Shown piece after piece: positions 10,201 through 20,100 of a stretch of DNA of 60,000 bases. Source of the DNA: Phoronis australis (taxonomy: Eukaryota > Phoronida > Phoronidae); the NCBI GenBank assembly GCA_002633005.1, contig NMRA01000190.1:155625-215624 (forward strand), read 5' to 3'. Positions within the stretch are counted from its first letter, which is position 1; each line of letters starts with the position of its first letter. Below the pieces are notes generated by a model. It did not search any database, was not told the DNA's origin, and worked only from the letters and a program-made list of their open reading frames with translations. The position numbers and the translations under genes were made by a program.

Positions 10201-12883
10201 CTAAACGTCACTTCCGGAGTAGGAAACAAATAATTAATTAAATTACGAAAAGCTGTAATTAACTGAAAAATATGTCAGTGATAATCAACGAACCTTATTT
10301 TTTATTGAAAATGACATGAAAAAAGGTTGTCTTCGCCTTTAATGATTTTGACAAAGAAGGTTCCTCCATCTATTCAGCTGTCTAATTAGGGCGTCCAATT
10401 GTTCAACTAAAACTGTCCTCACTGTATCACAAAATGAATTCGGTCATGGTAAATCGAGTATCGTAAGCCAAGTGCGACATAAGTCCTATTTATTGCAGTA
10501 ATAATTCGCAATTTATTCCAGTAATAATTCTTTAGCCAATCAGAAGCCATGAATAATTACTGTAATGAATATTTATTAATGTAATTAATATTTATTCCAG
10601 AAACAAATGGTTATTACTGAAATAAATCAATCAATCAGATTCCAGGAATAATTACTGCAATAAATACATCGGACTTATGTCACACTTATAGGCCAAGTGC
10701 GACTTAAGTCCGATTTATAACTACAATAATTCCCCGATTTATTCCAGTAATAATTCTTTAGCCAATCAGAAGGCAGGAATAATTACTGTAATAAATATTT
10801 ACTACTGTAATCAATATTTATTCCAGTAATAAATACTGGAATAAATATTAATTACAGTAATAAATATTTATTACAGTATCAATGAACGAATGTAAAAACA
10901 CATAAGCGGCCACAACTTACGACATAAAGAGAATAACATATTTTATCGATATCTTGTCACATAAAAAATTTGCTCAAATGAATGTCTTACTTGGGCCCGT
11001 TCTGAAGACGGCAGCTCGACTTTTCCGCTGTCTAGCCTCCAGAGGATCAAGGAGTGTATCGTCAGAAGATAACTTGTGATGGCGGGCCTCCGTGGTCTCG
11101 GCGGGTACGATTACAGTGACATCTGAAAAGGATTTTGCCGAAACAATGAAAAGCGCATGGAATGCACGAAGGATTTGATTATGCGATAACAGCTTTGCCA
11201 CAAATTTCTGTATGCCACAGTTGAATGAATCCCTATCAATGAAGTACAATGAGGAATAAGTTTCGGTATTGTATGCATTTTATCCACTCAAGAACGTTAA
11301 AATCCAACAATAATCGGAAAGGAAATGAGAATTAAGGCCCGACTTTGTTACGAGTTTCTATTTGAGCCATGGTCAGTTATATGTTATCACTTCTCGTTAG
11401 AATGTTAGTCTATTATCATGGACATAATTCTTATTTTCTACCTTGTAATTCTATAAAGATTACAATAACATGACTATGCCATGTCTAAGTAAACGAATAA
11501 AATATATTTACTGGGCATTAGATCATCTCTCAGCAGCTTTTCAACGACGAAGTCAGCATCGACGTCATCGATCTGTGAAAGAAAGCAGTAAATCCCACGC
11601 TTTAATTAACTATAATCCCCACAAACGACGAAAGGTTTTTCAATTATTTAATGCGAATAGCATATTTTTTACATTCATGCAGGATGATAGTGTAGTTCGG
11701 TAACGGCCTCTCTTTCACAAGTATAGTCGGATACTCGAGATATATTGGTTCTATCCAGCTTCAAAGCCAGCCTTTTATAATTTCAACAGGCTACATCAAC
11801 TTAACTTTTTGTTGAATGCTGCGAATGCAGGTCTATGGTGAGGTAAGATCACGTTTTTTGTGGAATTCGGATTTTAAAGATTTATGCTCATAGCGGTTCT
11901 CATATCGCTGGATTTGTTCAATACATTATTAGTACAATACGACTCATTATTCCTAAAACTTTCCATTAACAATAGCAATTAGATTTTATGAAGGAAACTC
12001 ATTTGCATCTTTGAAGAAAAAATATTTGAGAGCAGTGCTTGATCTGGCGGACAACTTGATTTTAAGCGCAGCACTTTGGCAAAGTAATGGTTACATTTTA
12101 ATGTTACGATAAGAACTATAATGAACATTAGGCAGCCTGTATAAAGGTGTAGGCTATCTGACTTTTAGCCGCGACTTGATAAAACAAATCTAAGCGTGGT
12201 AGTCTTCGTTTGACAAATGTTTCATCCGAATAAAAAATAACTAACTAACACTTAGATTTTTAAATTTTTAGATTGTCAGGATGACTCTAGTAAGTAAATA
12301 TGTACTTCCCAAACTTTCTCAATTTCGTTTTTTTGTTTCGAACTTGAAACCCTCACCACGATCATAGACTAACGTTGTGCTGACAAATCTTTACACCCCA
12401 CTCAATACATGTCAGCGCATTAGCGTGTTTAACCTTGGACTTAGTGAATGTCTGGCATTACAACGGTGAGAAATCTCGATTAGTAATCAAATCATAAATG
12501 CACAACGGTTTATAGTTTTATGTCTCTGAACAAAGCTGATAACTCCAAAAAGTCTAATTTATACCGTCGAAAGCTAATCCAACGTTGTCACGTAGTAAAA
12601 ACGATGATGCCTTAAATGGAATAGATAATATACAGCTGCGGTAAAAATTCTCCAGTTTGAGTGTCAAATTTTGGAATACAGCAACTCAAGTAGAATTTTT
12701 TTCTTGCCTATTTCTAAAATATAGTGTTAAGTTCTGACCTTGTGCAAAATAATTCCATTTTCACTGAAACTGGAGAATTTTTACCTTACAACAGATATCG
12801 TAAATAACTCATACCACTGGAGAGTCGTAGGCCCAGGTGACGACCGAAACAAGGGTGAGACTGAAAACAGTGGTTGCTATCAT
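7211..12883 (-). CDS. Secreted cysteine-rich protein with three six-Cys modules, 258 aa
   Basis: Six exons join in frame (minus strand): 12815-12883, 11512-11572, 10991-11122, 8522-8656, 8165-8296 and 7211-7458; 777 coding bases with stop. All introns are GT-AG and the last four junctions are phase 1. Residues 1-17 (MIATTVFSLTLVSVVTW) look like a signal peptide. Residues 24-79 form a charged propeptide-like stretch ending in RQRKSR, a basic R-x-x-R cleavage candidate. Three modules follow (Cys89-131, 134-176, 178-230), each with C...D...TC, then C-x8-CC-x-T-R-x2-YC. Spacing C-x8-CC-x6-C is identical in all three, and each module is its own exon, indicating exon duplication. The layout recalls PLAC/ShK-like six-cysteine domains, but I cannot assign a family. 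Sequons occur at N44 and N88. A Kolobok copy sits in the 8657-10990 intron. Confidence 0.82.
9424..9489 (+). pseudogene. Remnant of the second Kolobok gene ([10 protein letters not shown] protein)
   Basis: ATG at 9424 opens [10 protein letters not shown], identical to the N terminus of the second protein of copy B (39434, minus). After about 14 codons homology ends and the frame runs into a short palindromic repeat and a stop. Its inward orientation from the terminal repeat mirrors copy B, confirming that this gene belongs to the transposon. Confidence 0.7.
9468..9596. repeat. Short palindromic repeat, ACATGGGCGGCGCAGC family
   Basis: It contains ACATGGGCAGCGCAGTTCTG and, inverted, CAGCACTGAAAAAC with AGCCCCCCAACC-type runs. 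The same phrases occur in the elements at 43674 and 54409. It interrupts the internal region of Kolobok copy A and separates its two gene remnants. Confidence 0.6.
9600..10073 (-). pseudogene. THAP-domain transposase gene of Kolobok copy A, frameshifted
   Basis: ATG at 10073 opens MPHSCCVPGCTHYRLTR, a THAP zinc-finger start with both N-terminal Cys ligands (C5, C10). A one-base shift then occurs, and homology continues in another frame as LGVPLHRLPKDDTLCRTW. Further downstream, at about 9650-9700, the strand matches the [19 protein letters not shown] region of copy B before the palindromic repeat begins. The gene cannot encode a working protein. Confidence 0.75.
10470..10687. mobile_element. 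Palindromic AT-rich MITE-like element
   Basis: The ends AAGTGCGACATAAGTCC (10470) and GGACTTATGTCACACTT (to 10687) are inverted copies. The interior is built of inverted TTATTGCAGTAATAATT / AATTATTACTGCAATAA phrases. There is no coding potential. Confidence 0.75.
10695..10880. repeat. Second copy (one-ended) of the AT-rich palindromic element
   Basis: It starts AAGTGCGACTTAAGTCCGAT like the element at 10470 and repeats CCAGTAATAATTCTTTAGCC and AATCAGAAG. It then runs through alternating AATAAATATTTATTAC units without a matching far terminus. Confidence 0.65.
12640..12785. repeat. Hairpin repeat with perfect 19-bp inverted ends
   Basis: GGTAAAAATTCTCCAGTTT at 12640-12658 is the exact inverse of 12767-12785. 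The loop is 108 bp. It lies in the first intron of the cysteine-rich gene, ending 29 bp from the exon 1 donor. Possibly a MITE; no target duplication was seen. Confidence 0.7.
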
Positions 12884-12899
12884 CCTGAAACGCAAAGTT

Positions 12900-14202
12900 T
12901 GATTTTGCCGAATTCGACGAATGAATGCGATATGTGAATTAAAAAGACTATAATGCGAAATGGCTTTTTATAGGCTGTCAGTTTAAGAAGTTAATAAATA
13001 GGTTTGTTATCGGTACAAACCAGTCGAATATGTCGGAAACGCACAGGGAAGTTAGTTTAAAAATAAGAATCACGAATCTAAGCACCGGGCAAAAATGCTT
13101 CCGTGTTAACAAAGCACTTCTAAAAGTACGCATGTTAAGGGAATCTCTCCACTTCATAGCTCAGTTTAGCCTTTTACTCTCACAACACCCGGTCTTATAT
13201 TTCTTACCTTGATTTCCGTTATCAACAAGAACATCGAAGCCATCAGCAACTCAAAAACAAGCTCGAGAGTTCATAGCGTTGGGCGAATCTTAAATTTGCG
13301 AATTCGACAATGGTGCACATACATGGGCCTATTGCTTGTGACTTGAATTGTTGGCTCACTTGGCAACAATATGGCACACGAGCGTAGCTTTGTTTTTTTT
13401 ACTAGAAGCGCTTTTAAATCCAAAGGCGCATCGATTAAGAATTCAACATATTGACAGCTAACCAAAGGCGAAATGCCCCTTTAATTTAGATGACAGTACG
13501 ATGACCCGCGAACCATTTCGGGTGAGTGGTTTGGCCCAGAAGCACTTACATTGGGGGTATACTGGGCTTGTCTCTCAGATGAGTGGCTATCACGGCCAGA
13601 ACACCCACAAAACAGCCATTTTCCATGAAACTACGTACAACGAGGGTTCACTTTTGCATTAGAATTCTCCAAGAGGAACACAACTCCACAGAAGTGGTTC
13701 GTATTTTATTTGGATTTGTTGTTGTTTTTTTTTTAAAGAATTCACTTTATAGTTTTTCATTGAATTTTTATTCCATCAGTAAACATTTTCAGGTTTTTAA
13801 CGCTATGTAGACAGGGATTATGCTTCAAAAATGACTTTTAGTCGTATTTGCAGCACGCAACAGATGAGTCATTTGTTATTCGTGCTTACTCTCTTAAAAT
13901 GCTGTTTTTTCTTCTTGCAGAATCTATAAGAATGAATGTCTACTTTCAATACATCAAGTCGTAGTGCGTCGATGACATTACGTGAGAGCCTGACGCGCAC
14001 TGTGCAAGCTCAAATTGAAACAATGACCCTCCAACTTCGGAGTTTTGACAATTTGTGTCAGCACTCAATGACATATTATCATCAAGATTTGTCCAAAGAG
14101 TTTTAGATACTTTTGCGCGTAAGAATTTGAGCAAGTTCCCTAATACAGGCCCAAATTGCCTCAACGCAATAAGTTTCGTGAGTGAAAATGAACTGTTCTT
14201 TT
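12900..14202. other. Upstream flank of the cysteine-rich gene; no supported gene
   Basis: Open frames at 13030-13212 (plus), 13271-13465 (minus) and 13946-14164 (minus) lack convincing splice borders. The promoter of the gene starting at 12883 should lie here, but no distinct core element could be singled out. Confidence 0.35.
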
Positions 14203-14697
14203 CTTAAACTGTAAGTAAGTAAATAAGTGATTAAGTATGTAAGTAAGTGAGTAATTAAGTAAGTGAGTAAGTAATAAGTAAGTGAGCAAGTAAGTAAGTA
14301 AGTGAGTAAGTAAATAAGTGAGTTAGTAAGTAATTAAGTAAGTAAATAAGTGAGTAAGTAAATAAGTAAGTGACTTAGTAAGCAATTAAGTAAGTAAATA
14401 AGTGAGTTAGTATGTAAGTAAGTGAGTAAGTAAGTGAGTAAGTAAGTAAGTAAGTAAGTGAGTAAATAAGTGAGTAAGTGAGTAAGTAAGTAAATCAGTA
14501 AGTAATTAAGTAAGTAAATAAGTGAGTAAGTAAGTAAGTAAGCAAGTAAGTAAATAAATAAATAAACTATTAAGTAAGTAATAATCTAAGTAAGTAATAA
14601 TCTAAGTAAGTAAGTAATTTATTAAGTAAGTAAGTGAGTGGGTGAGTGAGTAAGAAAGTAAGTAAGTAAGTAATCAAGTAGTCAAGTATGTAAGTAA
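14203..14697. repeat. AAGT tetranucleotide array
   Basis: About 490 bp of GTAA/AAGT units with frequent AAAT, GAGT and AATT variants. It is an imperfect microsatellite. Confidence 0.95.
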
Positions 14698-14699
14698 AA

Positions 14700-15800
14700 G
14701 TTTTATTTAAATGTCGGTGGTGAAGTACAGCAAGTTATCACAGTCAGATGCTATGAACCGACACAATCCCGTTCCACATGGACGCTGCAGATTCACATAA
14801 TCTAAAAGTAAGCTACTTTTTTGTGTCTTGCCTACATCGCTAGCCCGGCTTTTTTGAAATATGCACGCGTAAAACTTGCCGTATCCTAATTAATTCGTTC
14901 TTGTTCTAAAGGAGCGATAAAGAAGCTTGTTTTGCCGGTCAAAACCCAGCGTTTGAATTGAACCACTTGCCGTTGTAAAGTTGGCCTCATTTGATTCCTC
15001 GGCTATCTTGATAAGAACATGGGTAATAAATAAAAAGTTGCCTGTTACCCCAACGGATTTGTTTCAGCAACCAAGACAGTATGGCCGTCCAGACCGGGAA
15101 TCTCATTGTACTAACTTGAACCCGTACAAATAAAGAATGCCATGATGTCATTTTGGAAGAGCTGTGCAGATATTTTCCAAACCACCATAGTTGGCCTGCT
15201 TCTCGAAGTCTATTGGCTTTTGATTTTCGTGAAACAGGCACAGTCATTCGTAGACTCATGCCTACTTTTAGAGGAGAGTCAAGACTAAGTCCAACGACGT
15301 GGTTCATAAAGCTTTTTACTTATTAACAGGTCACTCAAGAAAAATAGTTTCCGGTTAAAGCAGTTGTCTCAAAGTACGGTCGTCCAGTGTTGAACTTTTT
15401 TCCGTTTTGAAAATGTGCCCTGGTCATTATTTTACTGTAGATGTCACAAGGGCACAGTTATGGGAATTCCTCGTTGGAAACCACTTACATTGTATTTGTT
15501 GCCTGACATATGTATTCCATGCTATTTGTGCACAGATTATCACTACCGACAATTCGCAGTTGAGCCGAAAAAAAAAATTCTTCAGAATATACGTGTTTTT
15601 AAATGGCAATAAGGCATGGTAAGATTACAGCGCCTGTGGTTGCTTGCGAGTGTGGCGAGATCACACAAAACCACGATGAAACACGCTAGTGGAAGCCGAT
15701 TGTTTCCTAAGTAAGCATGCGCTCGGCCAACAAGGGGCTATGTTCTTGAAGAAATTGGGACTACATGCACACCTCCTGTGAAAACTTCACCAAAATAATA
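14700..15800. other. No supported gene
   Basis: A 106-codon minus frame at 14987-15307 and overlapping frames at 15407-15622 have no recognisable domain and no clear exon borders. This is the interval between the cysteine-rich gene and the 3' end of the Ig gene. Confidence 0.35.
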
Positions 15801-15832
15801 GACAACACTCACTTTAATGGTACAAAATTGAA

Positions 15833-15838
15833 TTTATT
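15833..15838 (-). terminator. Candidate polyadenylation signal of the Ig-domain gene
   Basis: AATAAA on the minus strand (TTTATT as written). It would give a 3' untranslated region of about 1.27 kb after the stop at 17108-17110. It is a good match but unproven. Confidence 0.45.
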
Positions 15839-17107
15839 TTTACATGCAATGTAATAAGCAGATCAATTTTACAACAATAACCTCTTGTTCACGACATTTT
15901 AAAATTATGAACGATACTGGGAAAAGACATCACACTTCACCACATCAGTTCCACAAGTATCTTTGTTTTAGCAAAATGCTTCATAATCACAACATTCACT
16001 CAATAAAAATATAGGTATTAAAGAATTTGGTAAATATATATTTTCCCTTGTGGGACTAATAAAATAGAATTCACATGAAAGTCTGATATGACATTCTCTA
16101 TTGATATTTTCTGATATCATAGTCTTGATATATAGTAGTAATATCTACTGATAGTGTAATCGAGATATATCCACCAATATGTCCTGATATCATAGTTATG
16201 ACATGTGAAAGCGGCACTATTATATCCAGATATCATACTAACCAAGTGTATGTACTGGTATCATACCTAGTCATTAACTGTGTGGAATGGTGTGCAGTTT
16301 GCATAGAGAAACATTGGCTAAACTCTTTACAGACACTCCTCAACATTAGACAAGGCACATTGCTTCTATATACATATTACGTACATAAAGAGTCTGCACA
16401 TTCATTACATTGCTGAAGCCAGCACTTGATGATAAAGAATGAGAGGGAGCAGGAATTATCCTAGCTAACTTCTAACTCGGCTAAACCATAGCCTCACCTT
16501 GCGAGCACGAATCCAAGTTTCAATGCAGGTACTTGTTTTGATTTAGCAAACGTTAGAATCTAGGACAGAAGTTCTAAAATAAAGCAAGCTAGCTCTTAAA
16601 AGCATTATGGATAGATAGAAGCATAGAACTCAATTTTTGAGGGAATATGCAGATGCATATTTACGGTACGGTGAATTGCTACACCCAGAAACATTTAGTG
16701 CTGAAATCTCGTGACTGAACATTCTACTGGCTCCTGCAAACGTGGATAAACTCTATTCACGTAAAACAGATTCATACACTCATGTATATACAAAGGTAGA
16801 CTATTCTACATCAAGCATTGATTAGGCCAAAAAGATCATGAATTCCTACATTCATCGCCAGTCCACCAGAAGTCGCCATGCTGCAATTAGCGCTCTGTCA
16901 TCTGACTATGTAAAAACTGGTATCGTTCATTTCCTGATCTTCACAATAAACGTAGTATATTCGTCTGAAGTGTAACTTTCTATTGACTGGTGCATGAATC
17001 TTGCTTATTAAAATGGTTAAGAAATGTAAAACAACTCCTATGACCATCTGAGTAAGAAACATTATTCAATATTTACACAGTCCATATGGCCACTAATTAT
17101 CTGCGCA

Positions 17108-20100
17108 CTATGAACTCCAGTGAATAGCAAGCGCCACTAGCAATGCCAACACATGTACTGGACAGGACACACCAACTGTCATCGCCGCACCAACTGCGCC
17201 AGCTCTTGTCTCTTGAGGCTGATCAGCTTCTGCAAAGAAAAGCAAGTTTATAATTTCATAACATATGCTCTTTTGATTAACTAATTCAAGGCAATGGAGC
17301 CGCAGTATTTTCATTTTATTTATCATTTGGATGTTTAATGGTGCCACTAATATGACGGGAGTTGGATCCACAAATAGGAATACAAATGTACAGTCACAAC
17401 ACATTTTCAAAATTTTTTTACAATTTTACTTTCCGATTCAGGTAACCATGGGGAAAATTGGCACTTGAAATTTTTACAAAATTATGTTTTTTGACTAATC
17501 GGTGTGCTCCAAGAACGGTTGCACTCATTGTATACTTCCAGGGAGTTGAGACGGATTAGAATTGACAGGGTCCATGACCGGGTAATAATTTTCAAAATGC
17601 TTAATTAAACTTGTTGCCGTTCATGTTTCCTCTTCTAGGATCCACTTGATGGATGCTTCAGATTAGATGATGATAAATAACGTAGAAAATAAATTTGAAA
17701 CTAAATGAGGCGATCCAGATCATCTAAAGGATACTGTCAGAATATGGACTAACACTGTTTTTAGTTGTATTATTTTGTTTGGTTATCCCGTTTGATTGGC
17801 ATGACCCCTGATTTAAGTACCATGATGATGTAACTTGTTTACTGCAGAATAGTATGGAACTTTCTAGAAGACTGAGGTCAGAACAGTGATGATGTCATTT
17901 GTTTACTGCAGTATAGCGTGGAACTTTCTAAATAACTCTAGCGTGACAATGATTAATGCAGCAAAGAACAGACATTATATACAGCAGACATTACGTCAGC
18001 TGTTTTGTTTCAGTAGGCTTGTGAACGTACGGTCAGGATTAATAAAGGATTAACTTGAACCAGTCTTCAGTCAACCGTCGCACCGAAAGCTATTAGCACC
18101 GGTCTGTAACAACCTGCGCCCACCCACACACGGGGAAAAACGTGACAGATACTATTGTTTGACAAAATGTAGAATATATAAAAAGGTAAATAAACTATGC
18201 ATATTCTACATTCCTTTAGAGGATCTGGATCGCCTCATTTAGTTTCAGATTTATTTTCTAGAAAATGCATAGTAATTTACAACACTACATAAATCTAGCC
18301 TATTTCTTATCATTGCTTTAATTTTGGCATTTTAATTTAATTTGACTGGGTCCAAAACTTCAAATTAACATCATACAAGAGGGTAGTGATAACAAAATGT
18401 ATGTCTCGAGCCATTCAACAACAGCATAATGTATTGTATGATAGATTGTACCCCGTATCATGAGAAAAATGTGGACGAACACACATGTTGTTGTCACGTG
18501 ACGTTTGTTTTGAAGTTCGTCAGTGTGAGTGTGTGCCTAGTGGGCGAGGTTCACTCCCATTGGCAAGTACACTGTGTCCGTTCTGAAAGCAGGGCTTGGA
18601 ATGACCAATGACAAGAAAACGCGGAAACTTTCACGGCCCAAAATCATGCGCGCTACCCAGCCTTGAAATGGTCGATGTGAACATTTCCCCGACAAAAATC
18701 GGGAGGACTAAAAAAACGTTACCACCATCAGTAGCATGCGTCTGCGTCCTTTTAGCTCGTCCGTCCACTCCCAACCCACACATTTTTGGCTGCAGAGCCG
18801 TAGTATTTGTCGACGCGGTTTACAATACCACGAGACACCATTAAAAATCCCACCATGCTATCCCAGATGCCCCGGCAATGTTGACAATTTACGTTCCTCC
18901 GAAACATAAAGAGCAACTTCCGCTTTTCGAGGTGAACGCCGCGGAAAGAACGGAATTTGCCGCGAAAATTTTATATCAAATCTGATTTTTTTACGCAGAA
19001 ATATAATAAAATGCGCAGACAGAACATTTGAAAAAAGCGGAAATCCGTGTTTCCGCGGAAAATTCCAAGCCCTGTGAAAGGCCAGACCATAACGGGACAC
19101 GTGCCTCGTGAGATCTGCAAAACTTTTGAGTTCTTTTTGAAGCACAGTGAAGTTTGAAGTGTATATTCACGGCTAAATACTGACATAGCCGCGATGGCCC
19201 ATGGTCTAGNCTTTTCGAGGTGAACGTCGTCTGCAACGCCGCGGAAAGAACGGAATTTGCCGCGAAAATTTTATATCAAATCTGATTTTTTTACGCAGAA
19301 ATATAATAAAATGCGCAGACAGAACATTTGAAAAAAGCGGAAATCCGTGTTTCCGCGGAAAATTCCAAGCCCTGTGAAAGGCCAGACCATAACGGGACAC
19401 GTGCCTCGTGAGATCTGCAAAACTTTTGAGTTCTTTTTGAAGCACAGTGAAGTTTGAAGTGTATATTCACGGCTAAATACTGACATAGCCGCGATGGCCC
19501 ATGGTCTAGAAATTTGGTGCCCAGTGATTTTCAGGACTGTCGGGTATTATTGATAAATTGAAGATGTTACTGTAGAATTTTAGAACTCTAGGTAAGGTAT
19601 TTTTCAAATGTATACATGTTCATGGGCTGGGCGCTTATTTCAGCAAAGTCTGAAAACGCATGGGGGCGCTTATAGGGACATGGGCGCTTATTAGGGCAAA
19701 TTCAATACTACTCGTTAAAACACTAGCCTCGATATGCTCCGTTCTCAGGTTATCGGTGATTTCTGGACTTGAAAAGAATTCAAAATTCTTTATGGCTAGA
19801 GACCAGCTTCTGTGATTAGCTCACACACGTCATTTTATACACCGACACAGGAACTGGCTAAGATTAGTTTCATAACAATGAGTACCATAGTCTAAGTCAC
19901 AAGGTACAAGTCATTGTGATGGAGGGTGGATATACACCAGCTTTCAAGGCTACTCACTTGCTAACGTGACTTTCCTTTCAAAGGTTCCAATGGTGTTCGT
20001 GGCACGACAAGTGTAGTCCCCAAAGTCATTGGCTGACACTTCGGGTATTTTTAATTTCATATTCATTGCATAAGTACCCTTTCGAATGATACTGGTGTAT

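Larger units (their letters stand above)
9099..10342 (-). mobile_element. Kolobok-like DNA transposon, copy A (reverse orientation, degenerate)
   Basis: The element proper is 9103-10338, flanked by TTAA at 9099-9102 and 10339-10342. Termini read AGGCGCAGGCAATC and, inverted, AGGCGAAGACAACC. Terminal inverted repeats extend about 150-160 bp (to about 9262 and from about 10179). TTAA target sites, AGG termini and a THAP-encoding frame are the known hallmarks of Kolobok/T2 elements. Compared with copy B at 38 kb it lies in the opposite orientation. Both internal genes are broken. It is inside an intron of the cysteine-rich gene. Confidence 0.85.

Noticed and set aside
13946-14164. 72-codon minus-strand frame as a possible upstream exon of the cysteine-rich gene
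   Set aside because: That gene already has a signal-peptide exon at 12815-12883 in correct phase, and this frame lacks clear splice borders.
14987-15307. 106-codon minus-strand frame
   Set aside because: No domain, no splice context and ordinary composition; probably chance.
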